Notes under the pieces: model-generated
What the model saw: the letters and a program-made list of their open reading frames with translations, nothing else
Databases searched by the model: none
What the model was told of the DNA's origin: nothing
Position numbers and translations under genes: made by a program
DNA from: Candidatus Omnitrophota bacterium
Lineage (GTDB): Bacteria; Omnitrophota; Gorgyraeia; Zapsychrales; Zapsychraceae
Direction: 5' to 3'
DNA: 13,014 nucleotides
NCBI GenBank assembly: GCA_020430005.1
Contig: JAGQKQ010000030.1
Coordinates: 1 to 13,014 of the forward strand
Shown here: positions 1 through 7,243 of the stretch, piece after piece
How the letters are laid out: every line of letters starts with the position of its first letter
Position numbering within the stretch: position 1 is the first letter of the stretch

Positions 1-552
1 CAGGATGTCCAGCCCCGCCTGAAATTCTTTTTCTTTACCCTGCAAAACAAAATCAATGTCCGCGGCCAGCGGTTCCGTATTCATGGCATGCACAAACAAG
101 GATTTTGGTTTATCTTCCGAGTTGGCAATTTTGGAGAAAGGACGCTGACGGATAACCGGCCATAGACCGCCATCCTTCAGCATGGAAACAACTTTACCCT
201 TATTTAAAGATGAAATCTCATTTTCATTAATATTATCAAAAACCACCTTCTCTTGCCGGCCGTCTGTTTCCACCACAACTTCCAACAAGACACGTTTTTC
301 ACCCCGGTTAATCGCAACGACTTTTCCGCTGACAGAAGACACACATTTTATGTCAGGATTATTTTTATCCGTGATCAAAGGCGTTCCAACCTTAACCTCG
401 TCGTCAACTTTTACCGCCAGGCGTGGTTTGATTCCTCTAAAGTCAACTGGCTGAAGGGCAACAGTTTTCGGCAAATCAAGGCTGACCAGCGTTTTTTCAG
501 CCTTGCCTTTCAGCTTAATATTTTTTCCCTTTTTGATTTGATAAGAAGCCAT
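1..552 (-). CDS. nqrA: Na+-translocating NADH:quinone reductase subunit A (partial, N-terminal part)
   Basis: Subunit A of the Na+-NQR respiratory complex, which couples NADH oxidation and quinone reduction to Na+ export at the inner membrane. NqrA is the membrane-associated subunit linked to the quinone site. The 184 codons present begin at ATG 552-550 and run off the left edge, so the C-terminal half or more is missing. Recognisable family traits are the barrel-sandwich segment around residues 38-95, with KPRLAVKV, then SGKVVAINRGEKR, and the later AMNTEPLAAD stretch. The start is supported by the family's usual N-terminus (a short I-KKG-I lead), although no Shine-Dalgarno sequence precedes it. 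The gene lies 135 bases downstream of the BioD-like gene and has its own promoter candidate. The remaining nqr genes would be expected to the left of the window. Identification is confident; function is by family. Confidence 0.93.
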   Translation of the reverse strand, partial: MASYQIKKGKNIKLKGKAEKTLVSLDLPKTVALQPVDFRGIKPRLAVKVDDEVKVGTPLITDKNNPDIKCVSSVSGKVVAINRGEKRVLLEVVVETDGRQEKVVFDNINENEISSLNKGKVVSMLKDGGLWPVIRQRPFSKIANSEDKPKSLFVHAMNTEPLAADIDFVLQGKEKEFQAGLDIL

Positions 553-610
553 ATGTAATTTGTAGAATTAGTTGTGACAAATGGAAAACATTACTTAAGA
601 ATAAGCTCGC

Positions 611-639
611 ATATTATCACCACATTGTCAATAAATCAA
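611..639 (-). promoter_or_regulatory. Candidate sigma-70 promoter of nqrA
   Basis: On the minus strand, TTGATT (639-634) and TAATAT (616-611) are separated by exactly 17 bases, with TG one base upstream of the -10 (an extended -10). This would start transcription about 50-60 bases upstream of the nqrA ATG. A TTGACA also occurs just downstream of the -35, but only 9 bases from the -10, so it was not chosen. Seen by eye; not tested. Confidence 0.5.
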
Positions 640-687
640 TAAAAAATTATGTGAAATTTTTGATTTCTTCAAATTTCGGTGCAAGCG

Positions 688-1794
688 TTAAAAACTTTCC
701 AGAATCGCGTCAACATCAACATATTTTTGGACAAGCCGGGTGGCCTGCTCGATCTTATCTTTATCTGTTTTTTGAATTTTACAGATCAAATGCTCGATGC
801 TGCCCGCTATGGTGTAGGTATCTTTTTGCGTGTTCAACACGGGAATATTACTTTTTTTCAAAAGGTCGATAATTTCGGGGTTCGGTTTCAAATCACCGGT
901 CAAGATAATCCCGGCAATCTGGAAACTCCGCCCGTCCCGGACCAAATGAGAACTGACCGCCAAAAGAATGTTGTCCACCCGGTCCCCCGACGTAATAACA
1001 AGGGTCCCGTCCTGCAGATAGTGGATCATATTGTGCGGCTCCATAGCCGCGACAATGGCGTGTTTAACACGCCGGTTAACACTCTCTTTACCCGACATCA
1101 GCTGAAGACCAAGACGCGTTTTAATCTGATCGACCGTAGGAGAGCTCAGCAAAGGGTCGGCGGGAATCACGCCGAGAAGCCTTATCCCCTTCTGGGCCAG
1201 ACCTTTGCTTAATGTCCGCTGTATTTTTTCATACTTTTCCATGCGGACTTTGTTAATCACAACCCCTAAAACAGGAACGCCCAGCAAATCAAACAGGGCC
1301 TTGTTGAGAATAATTTCATCAATACTTTTTCCAATTCCGCCCTCAGAAACGATGATAGTCTTTGATCCGAGTAATTTAGCCACATCGGCATTGGAATAAT
1401 CAATGACCGCCCCGACTCCGGCATGTCCGGTACCTTCAACGATAATGGCGTCTTTGTTTTTGGTTAACTGATTAAATGACCGTTTGATAGACCGGCCGAT
1501 TTTATCTCTATGCGGCTTCGCAATATATTTTTCGGTATAACCCCGGCCAATCGTAATGGGGTTCATTGTCTTAAAATTTCGGCCGGTTTTAAAAACAGCG
1601 CTAAACAGATAGGAATCTTTATCTGTTTTCACCTGGCCAACCTCAACAACTTCCTGGCCGACGGGTTTCATGAATGTCGTTTTTAATTTACGTTGTTTCA
1701 GGGCATGAAAAAGACCGATCGAAATCGTGGTCTTTCCGGCATTTTGATGAATGGAGGATACAAAAATATTTTTGAGAACGTTTTTTTTCGGCAT
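688..1794 (-). CDS. BioD-like P-loop protein with DRTGG domain (phosphotransacetylase N-terminus family)
   Basis: A 368-residue protein with the architecture of the N-terminal regulatory part of long phosphotransacetylases, but without the catalytic Pta domain. Residues about 8-210 form a dethiobiotin-synthetase-like P-loop fold: a variant Walker A, SSIHQNAGKTT, at 13-23, and IIVEGTGH at 117-124, matching the BioD VEGxGG motif. Residues about 215-330 resemble a DRTGG domain, including MEPHNMIHYLQ and VITSGDRVDN. It is the third gene after sucC and sucD, 16 bases after the sucD stop, so almost certainly co-transcribed. Full biotin-synthesis BioD is unlikely because of the C-terminal DRTGG domain, the length (BioD is about 225 residues) and the context. 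A nucleotide-dependent regulator of acyl-CoA/acyl-phosphate metabolism is plausible, but that is inference. The start ATG has only a weak AGAAG upstream. Confidence 0.82.
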   Translation of the reverse strand: MPKKNVLKNIFVSSIHQNAGKTTISIGLFHALKQRKLKTTFMKPVGQEVVEVGQVKTDKDSYLFSAVFKTGRNFKTMNPITIGRGYTEKYIAKPHRDKIGRSIKRSFNQLTKNKDAIIVEGTGHAGVGAVIDYSNADVAKLLGSKTIIVSEGGIGKSIDEIILNKALFDLLGVPVLGVVINKVRMEKYEKIQRTLSKGLAQKGIRLLGVIPADPLLSSPTVDQIKTRLGLQLMSGKESVNRRVKHAIVAAMEPHNMIHYLQDGTLVITSGDRVDNILLAVSSHLVRDGRSFQIAGIILTGDLKPNPEIIDLLKKSNIPVLNTQKDTYTIAGSIEHLICKIQKTDKDKIEQATRLVQKYVDVDAILESF

Positions 1795-1810
1795 GGAATG
1801 CTTCTGGCTA

Positions 1811-2683
1811 TCACAATTTCAATTTTTCTTTAAAAATAGCAGGTATTTCGTCGGGAACATCCACAACGGCCACACCGGCGTCTTTTAAAATTTCCCGCTT
1901 AGCCTCAGCCGTGCTGTCGCCTCCGGAAATAATCGCTCCGGCGTGTCCCATCCGCTTTCCGGGTGGTGCGGTACGTCCGGCAATGAATCCGACAACTGGT
2001 TTTGTCACATTCTTTTTGATATATTCCGCGGCCAGTTGCTCATCTTCTCCGCCGATTTCACCAACCATAACAATTCCTTTTGTGTCGTCATCCGCCATAA
2101 ACATTTCCAACACGTCGATAAAGCGGGTTCCGATAATTGGGTCTCCGCCGAGGCCCACGCAAGTTGTTTGTCCGATTCCATTTAACGTCAAATTATAAAC
2201 AACCTCATATGTTAATGTTCCGCTGCGCGAAACAACCCCGATCGGACCCGGCTTATGAATATGCCCCGGCATAATTCCCATTTTGCTTTTTCCCGGAGAA
2301 ATGACCCCCGGACAATTTGGCCCGACAAGACGGATATTTTTTCCTTTTAAGGCCGTTTTAACTTCCACCATATCCAAAACAGGAACACCCTCTGTAATAC
2401 AAATAATAAACGGGATGTCGGCCTTAATATCTTCCAGCATCGCGCCTTTGGCGAACTTGGCAGGAACATAGATGATCGCCGCTTCGGCGCCGGTCGCATC
2501 CTTGGCCTCCGCAACAGAGTTAAAAACAGGAATACCTTCCACATCCTGGCCGCCTTTTCCCGGTGTAACACCGGCCACAACTTGTGTACCGTATTCCTTC
2601 ATTTGCTTGGCATGAAAAGAGCCGTCACGTCCGGTAATTCCCTGTACCAAAACTTTTGTTTTTTCGTCTATAAGAACACTCAT
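1811..2683 (-). CDS. sucD: Succinyl-CoA synthetase alpha subunit
   Basis: Alpha subunit of ADP/GDP-forming succinate-CoA ligase, which interconverts succinyl-CoA and succinate with substrate-level phosphorylation in the TCA cycle. The 290 residues are the normal full length. The N-terminal CoA-binding Rossmann domain starts with VQGITGRDGSFH (13-24). GPNCPGVISPG (121-131) and GHIHKPGPIGVVSRSGTLTYE (140-160) are typical ligase segments. The phosphorylated histidine is His247 in MGHAGAIISGG. It follows sucC after a 106-base gap filled by an inverted heptanucleotide repeat and precedes the BioD-like gene by 16 bases. The start is supported by the family's usual N-terminus (SVLIDEKTKVLVQG), but the 20 bases upstream are an A-rich run with no Shine-Dalgarno. 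It may therefore depend on coupling, on an A-rich unstructured leader, or on the repeat region. Confidence 0.97.
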   Translation of the reverse strand: MSVLIDEKTKVLVQGITGRDGSFHAKQMKEYGTQVVAGVTPGKGGQDVEGIPVFNSVAEAKDATGAEAAIIYVPAKFAKGAMLEDIKADIPFIICITEGVPVLDMVEVKTALKGKNIRLVGPNCPGVISPGKSKMGIMPGHIHKPGPIGVVSRSGTLTYEVVYNLTLNGIGQTTCVGLGGDPIIGTRFIDVLEMFMADDDTKGIVMVGEIGGEDEQLAAEYIKKNVTKPVVGFIAGRTAPPGKRMGHAGAIISGGDSTAEAKREILKDAGVAVVDVPDEIPAIFKEKLKL

Positions 2684-2690
2684 ATTTTTT

Positions 2691-2798
2691 TAGAATTAAG
2701 ATGTAAGATATAAGATATAAGAGGTATGAGATTGTGCGGCCTCGCTCCTATATCTAGTATCTTGGTTCTTAAATCTTATTCCTTATCTCTTACTTCTT
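2691..2798. repeat. Inverted pair of heptanucleotide tandem tracts between sucC and sucD
   Basis: On the plus strand, 2691-2732 reads as six 7-base units of consensus near AAGANNT: TAGAATT, then four AAG-initial units, then a degenerate one. On the minus strand, 2798-2743 reads as eight units of the same type, the first six beginning AAG and the last two degenerate. The tracts point towards each other across a GC-rich centre (about 2733-2742). Positions 2705-2724 can pair with 2744-2763 in an imperfect hairpin with about 16-17 of 20 positions matched and a 19-base loop. There is no T-run typical of an intrinsic terminator. The minus-strand tract begins inside the last codons of sucC, and its first unit contains the sucC stop. 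Function unknown; candidates are an mRNA processing or stability element or a dispersed genomic repeat. Confidence 0.8.
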
Positions 2799-3923
2799 GC
2801 TTAGGGCCACAACACGATCAACCGCTTCGCGCATGGTTGAGAATGTGGTAATATCATGTTTAGCCAAAATTTCTTTGGCTTCTTTTTCATTAGTCCCGGT
2901 TAAGCGCACGACCAACGGAACATTTAATTCCAACTGGCCCATGGCTTCAATAATTCCGTTGGCAATGTCGTCACAACGGGTAATCCCGCCGAATATATTA
3001 ATGAGGATCGCGTTTACATCTTTGTTTCTCAAAATAATCTTAAGGGCATTTAATACCTTTTCCGGATTGGAACTTCCCCCGACATCCAGAAAATTGGCCG
3101 GCTGTCCACCGGACAATTTAACAATGTCCATTGTTGCCATCGCCAAGCCAGCGCCGTTGACAATACACCCGACATTTCCGGACAATTTAACGAAACTTAA
3201 ATTCTTTTCTTTAGCCTCAAGTTCGTCGGGATCTTCATATCTTAAATCGCGTAATGATTCCAGATTTTCATGCCGCATCAAAGCATTATCATCAAAGTTA
3301 ATCTTTGCATCGGCCGCATAAATTTTTCCCTGGCCGTCAATAACCAGCGGGTTGATTTCCGCCAGTGAACAATCATTATCAAAAAACACTTTTAACAAGG
3401 CCCCAAAAACCTTTGTCCCTTCGGCCTGCAATTCCGGTGTGTCAAAGACACTTTGAATAAACGGCTTCCACGATCCTTCATCAATATCTTTTTTACCGTT
3501 AAGATAATATTTTTTTATCGCGTCCGGATTTGTTTTGGCCGTTTCCTCAATTTCAACTCCACCGTCGCTGGAAGCGATTAGCACAACATCGCCTTTGGCG
3601 GGGTCAACCGTTACAGACACATAATATTCTTTTTTAATATCAATGGCTTTAACAACAAGAATTTTTTCGACAGGATACTCTTTGATGGTGAGTTTTTTGA
3701 GCTGGGCAAAATGGTCTTCTAACTCTTCCTTGTTTTTAACAAGCCGTATTCCTCCGGCCTTTCCTCGTCCCCCGACGAGGACCTGAGATTTTAATACAAC
3801 CGGGTAGCCTGTTTCCTCCGCAATCATAACGGCCTCATAAACCTCCGTCGCGACACGGCCCTGAACAACCGGAAGCCCCCCGGCTCTAAATAATTCTGTA
3901 GCTTGATATTCGTGTATTTTCAT
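2790..3923 (-). CDS. sucC: Succinyl-CoA synthetase beta subunit
   Basis: Beta subunit of succinate-CoA ligase, carrying the nucleotide-binding ATP-grasp domain and the succinate site; it forms a complex with SucD. Its 377 residues are close to the usual 385-390. Visible motifs are the N-terminal MKIHEYQATELF, the ATP-grasp loop GGRGKAGG (51-58), the metal-binding AEINPLV (Glu189, Asn191) with Asp205, LDVGGSS (279-285) for the power helix/CoA-ligase domain, and NIFGGITRCD (309-318). The ATG at 3923 is preceded by an AGG at suitable distance and is the family's standard start. It is the first gene of sucC, sucD and the BioD-like gene. The C-terminus ends in Lys-Lys, encoded within the first unit of the downstream heptanucleotide repeat. 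Nucleotide preference cannot be read from the sequence. Confidence 0.97.
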   Translation of the reverse strand: MKIHEYQATELFRAGGLPVVQGRVATEVYEAVMIAEETGYPVVLKSQVLVGGRGKAGGIRLVKNKEELEDHFAQLKKLTIKEYPVEKILVVKAIDIKKEYYVSVTVDPAKGDVVLIASSDGGVEIEETAKTNPDAIKKYYLNGKKDIDEGSWKPFIQSVFDTPELQAEGTKVFGALLKVFFDNDCSLAEINPLVIDGQGKIYAADAKINFDDNALMRHENLESLRDLRYEDPDELEAKEKNLSFVKLSGNVGCIVNGAGLAMATMDIVKLSGGQPANFLDVGGSSNPEKVLNALKIILRNKDVNAILINIFGGITRCDDIANGIIEAMGQLELNVPLVVRLTGTNEKEAKEILAKHDITTFSTMREAVDRVVALSKK

Positions 3924-3960
3924 ATGACCTGAATGTTGGATTATTACGAATTATTTAAAA

Positions 3961-3969
3961 ATCATAGCA
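3961..3969 (-). promoter_or_regulatory. Extended -10 promoter candidate of the sucC operon
   Basis: The minus strand carries TGCTATGAT: a TATGAT -10 (one mismatch to TATAAT) preceded by TG at the extended -10 position. No good -35 is present at 16-18 bases. It predicts a start about 30 bases before the sucC ATG, just after the end of the GH65 gene. The same TGTGCTAT core recurs upstream of the PilZ gene. Confidence 0.5.
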
Positions 3970-4007
3970 CAGTTCATACCGGCTTTCGATGAAAATCATA
4001 TCTATTT

Positions 4008-6446
4008 TCAGATCAGAAAAAGCATGCGGGTTGAAATTGTGTGCGGTTTTCCGGGAATCAGCTGATAGGTTTTATTTTTAATAACCACAGGGATCTTGGC
4101 TGCCGACATAAACGAGGTGTCTCCCAGCAATTCGGCCTTCACGGTCAGTTGATCTTTGGTAATCTCGATAAAAAACCAGACATTCTTATAGCGGATATTG
4201 AAACTGACGCGTTTCCACCCCTCCGGAATTTTCGGATTAAGCGCCAAACGGCCGTCTTTAAACATAACCCCGCCGAAATTCCGCAAGAACAGATCCAGCG
4301 ATCCTCCCATAACACCGGCATGAATACCTTCCTGGGTTGTTCCCCCCTGAGTATCATAAAGATCGCTCTTAAGCACCTCTTTAAAAAATTCCAGAGTTTT
4401 TTCTTTTATCCCCAGCGTTCCGGCAATATACGCATGGACCACCATACTTAAGGTTGATCCATGGGAACAACGATCATAGTAGTATTGAAAATTCTTTTTC
4501 AGAATCTTTTTATCAAAGGGATATCCCAGGCGTTGAAAGATTTCCTTCACCTCATCCGGCCGCAGGACATAAAAGGTCATCAAGGTATCCGCCTGCTTAC
4601 AAACTTTGTAACTGTCCGGTGACAATCCTTCCGCCTTCAGAATACGGTCAATCCGATGAATATTGTCGTACCTCTGCCGATAATCGTCCCAATCCAGTTC
4701 TTTCAAGTCCATATATCCCTCAAACTGATGGATTAAACCGTCTTTGTCCATCGGAATCACCATGTTGTGCACAATCTCCTGCCAGCGTTCAATTTCTTTA
4801 TCCGAAATTCCTGTCTTGGCCAGCAAAGCTTTTCTGTCTTCTTCTTTCAAACCCTTATTGATAATGTGCAAAGCCCTGTCGATAAGCCAGACAACCATCA
4901 CATTTGTATACGCGTTATTTTTAAGACCACCCTTATTAGCACCAGGATATTTTTCATGAAATTCGTCAGGCCCCATAACGCCTTCAATCTCGAAACGTTT
5001 TATTTTTTTGTTGTAGGTGGCCAGGCTCGACCAGAAGTGGGCAATTTCCAAAATCATCTCCGCGCCGTAACGATCCAGAAAATCCTTGTCGCCCGTCGTA
5101 TCATAATACGTCCACACATTATAGGCGACGGCGATAGAAACGTGGCGCTGTAACGCGCTATAGTCCGGCCCCCAAACACCGGATAAAGGATTGAGGTGAA
5201 TAATCTGTGTTGTTTCCTCCCCGGTTGAGGCGGTCTGCCACGGATACATAGCGCCACGATAACCATGCTGCTTGGCGTGGTCCTTCGCCGCTCCGAGCCG
5301 ACGGTAACGATACATTAAAAGCGCCCGTGTAATTTCCGGCGCCCTTAAATTATAGAAAGGAAAAACATATAATTCATCCCAAAAAATATGTCCACGATAC
5401 GCCTCCCCGTGAAGTCCGCGGACCGGCATACCGGCGTCGATATCTTCGTTATAAGTGGAGGCCGACTGTAAAAGATGAAATGTATGCAGCCGCAGCGTGA
5501 GTTGAACAAACGGATCGCCGTCTACCTCAATATCAAACCTGCGCCACAACGCATTCCACTTGGCCTGGTGTGCCTTAAAAAGCGTTTCAAAATTTTCAAT
5601 TTTGTTAACTTCCTCCTGGGCAATTTGACAATTATTCGCTACCCCGTGATCGCGAGATGTATAAACACTGACCAATTTTTCAATCGAATATTTTTGTCCC
5701 TGTTTCACGTCCAGCGTCAATTCGTGCATAATTCTCTGCCGGCCGTGGGCAATAACCGTCATGTTAGGATGAATACGTTCATGGCCACGATAGACAATCG
5801 TTCTTTGCGCCTCCGTAATTTCAATTCTCGACTGAGTTGTACGCATTTGAAGAAAAATACCGTCTTTACCAAATGATCCGTGCGCGCAAGGCTCCAGATG
5901 TTTTGAACTCAACTGTTTATAACGATCAACTCCCGCATTAATGATCAATCCGTCGATCCCACTGCGAATGGTAATTTTTCCGTTGTAATTTTGCGGAACC
6001 ACCGAATAACGTAATGCCCCGCAGTGCGGATGCGCCATACTGACGACACGATGGCTTTCCACCAACGTAATCCTTCCCTGCTCGTCCTGATAACGAAGCC
6101 GGCGGGAGAGGATTCCCTTTTTCATATTCAGTTCTTTTTTCCAGCTGAGAATTTTAACGGCCAGACGGTTAAACCAAGGCCCGTCGTCAATGCGGTGGTT
6201 GACCATCAGCCAATTCGGGCAGTTAACAAAGTCTTCGTTATAAATCGTTCGACTGGCAATTTCGGTCGGCAAGGTGTTGTAAACGCCGGAAATATACGTT
6301 CCGGGATAATGTACTTTTGTCGCTGCTGTTTCCGGTGCGGCACCACGTGTACCGAAGTAACCGTTACCCAAAGTGCAAAGGGCTTCTCTTAAACTTTCCT
6401 CTTCAGGGTTAAACCGGTTATAGCTCAGTTTCCACGTATTATTCAT
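4008..6446 (-). CDS. Glycoside hydrolase family 65 disaccharide phosphorylase (maltose/trehalose/kojibiose type)
   Basis: GH65 enzymes such as maltose, trehalose and kojibiose phosphorylase split alpha-linked glucosides with inorganic phosphate to give beta-glucose 1-phosphate. The 812 residues show the full family layout: N-terminal beta-sandwich (about 1-265), linker, (alpha/alpha)6 catalytic barrel (about 315-700) and a C-terminal beta domain (about 705-795). FWDELYVFPFY (355-365) and YPWQTASTGEE (401-411) line the sugar site. Glu495 in GVMGPDEFHE is the expected general acid. SHGSTLS (661-667) corresponds to the phosphate-binding loop region of the phosphorylases. There is no signal peptide, so it is cytoplasmic. 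The ATG overlaps the phosphatase stop by four bases (ATGA), implying translational coupling. It is the last gene of a mutase-phosphatase-phosphorylase operon. The adjacent mutase supports phosphorolysis rather than hydrolysis. The exact disaccharide cannot be decided; trehalose is favoured by context. Confidence 0.9.
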   Translation of the reverse strand: MNNTWKLSYNRFNPEEESLREALCTLGNGYFGTRGAAPETAATKVHYPGTYISGVYNTLPTEIASRTIYNEDFVNCPNWLMVNHRIDDGPWFNRLAVKILSWKKELNMKKGILSRRLRYQDEQGRITLVESHRVVSMAHPHCGALRYSVVPQNYNGKITIRSGIDGLIINAGVDRYKQLSSKHLEPCAHGSFGKDGIFLQMRTTQSRIEITEAQRTIVYRGHERIHPNMTVIAHGRQRIMHELTLDVKQGQKYSIEKLVSVYTSRDHGVANNCQIAQEEVNKIENFETLFKAHQAKWNALWRRFDIEVDGDPFVQLTLRLHTFHLLQSASTYNEDIDAGMPVRGLHGEAYRGHIFWDELYVFPFYNLRAPEITRALLMYRYRRLGAAKDHAKQHGYRGAMYPWQTASTGEETTQIIHLNPLSGVWGPDYSALQRHVSIAVAYNVWTYYDTTGDKDFLDRYGAEMILEIAHFWSSLATYNKKIKRFEIEGVMGPDEFHEKYPGANKGGLKNNAYTNVMVVWLIDRALHIINKGLKEEDRKALLAKTGISDKEIERWQEIVHNMVIPMDKDGLIHQFEGYMDLKELDWDDYRQRYDNIHRIDRILKAEGLSPDSYKVCKQADTLMTFYVLRPDEVKEIFQRLGYPFDKKILKKNFQYYYDRCSHGSTLSMVVHAYIAGTLGIKEKTLEFFKEVLKSDLYDTQGGTTQEGIHAGVMGGSLDLFLRNFGGVMFKDGRLALNPKIPEGWKRVSFNIRYKNVWFFIEITKDQLTVKAELLGDTSFMSAAKIPVVIKNKTYQLIPGKPHTISTRMLFLI

Positions 6447-7243
6447 GATTTCTTATCGATAAAATATTTTAGGACGTCTTTAACGGCTTCAGTATCTTTG
6501 ACCGAATACCGCGCGTAAGATTCTTTCGGTTCATCAACAACCCGTATTCCCGCACCACGCCTTTCCAGAACTTTAAACGCATCTTCGTCGGTTGTATCGT
6601 CACCGATATAAACAGCCGCATGTTTTTCTTGATCGAAATTTAACACGTTTAAAATCCACTCAACAGCTTTTCCTTTGTCCCAATCAATATCCGGACGAAG
6701 CTCAAACACCCTCTTACCGTGTGTTTTGCGCAGGTTTTGATGGTGTTGTAAAGTCTCATCAACAGCCTGTTCAACTTTTGGAAAATCTTCGTCCGAAACT
6801 AAACGATAATGTGTTGATATCGTATATTTAACATTCTCCACCAGGGCCCCTTTTACATCACGCAATCGATGGTAGAGTTCTTCATAGGCAGCATTGATGG
6901 TCCTGGAAATCTTCTTGGCTTCCTCGTTAACTTGTACGGTTCCATCGGGGTAGACAATTTCGAACCCATGACTTCCGGCATAAAACAAGTCTTTGATATT
7001 TACTTTTTGACGAACATCATCAGTCGCCCGTCCGCTAACAATCGATACCTTATAAAAGCCGGAAAGCGTCTCTACTAATTTCTTTGTATCCGACGGCATA
7101 ACAGCCTTATCCGGCGTGTCCACAATAGGTGTGAGGGTTCCATCATAATCGAGAAAAATAAAAATTTCTTTATTACAAAACTGTTCTTCAAAAATTTTTA
7201 TATTTTCAAAAAAATCTATTGGCTGTTCATCTGGACAAACCAT
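6443..7243 (-). CDS. otsB: Trehalose-6-phosphate phosphatase (OtsB-like HAD phosphatase)
   Basis: A HAD-superfamily enzyme that removes phosphate from trehalose 6-phosphate to give trehalose; 266 residues, typical of OtsB. Motif I is DYDGTLTPI (Asp32 nucleophile, Asp34 acid/base). VSGRATDDV (69-77), GSHGFE (90-95), the substrate-cap ELRPDIDWDKGKA (181-193) and the metal-binding GDDTTDEDAF (214-223) are all present and are the OtsB signature. It overlaps the upstream mutase gene by 28 bases and the downstream GH65 gene by 4. An AAGGA lies nine bases before ATG 7243, inside the mutase gene, which supports this start. The first roughly 25 residues before motif I act as a short leader. No OtsA (trehalose-6-phosphate synthase) is present in the window, so the substrate must come from elsewhere in the genome if this is its true role. 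Confidence 0.92.
   Translation of the reverse strand: MVCPDEQPIDFFENIKIFEEQFCNKEIFIFLDYDGTLTPIVDTPDKAVMPSDTKKLVETLSGFYKVSIVSGRATDDVRQKVNIKDLFYAGSHGFEIVYPDGTVQVNEEAKKISRTINAAYEELYHRLRDVKGALVENVKYTISTHYRLVSDEDFPKVEQAVDETLQHHQNLRKTHGKRVFELRPDIDWDKGKAVEWILNVLNFDQEKHAAVYIGDDTTDEDAFKVLERRGAGIRVVDEPKESYARYSVKDTEAVKDVLKYFIDKKS

Noticed and set aside
653..677. 7-base inverted repeat (GAAATTT/AAATTTC) after the BioD-like gene as a terminator
   Set aside because: Weak A/T-rich stem with an 11-base loop and an imperfect, delayed T-run; terminator function cannot be supported, though it is in the right place.
679..1212. 177-codon plus-strand open frame antisense to the BioD-like gene
   Set aside because: It is a shadow of a well-supported P-loop/DRTGG gene on the other strand and has no plausible domain or ribosome site.
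688..1794. Dethiobiotin synthetase (bioD) call
   Set aside because: The protein is about 140 residues longer than BioD, carries a DRTGG-like C-terminal domain and sits with sucCD, not biotin genes.
2691..2798. CRISPR array or intrinsic terminator in the sucC-sucD gap
   Set aside because: The units are contiguous 7-mers without spacers, and the hairpin has no T-run; sucD and the next gene are expected to be co-transcribed through it.
2797..3321. 174-codon plus-strand open frame inside sucC
   Set aside because: It lies wholly antisense to a clear full-length sucC, has low-complexity Ser/Leu/Pro-rich content and no family features.
3990..4010. 7-base inverted repeat (TGAAAAT/ATTTTCA) at the end of the GH65 gene as a terminator
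   Set aside because: The stem is A/T-only and is not followed by a T-run on the minus strand; it may be chance in AT-rich sequence.
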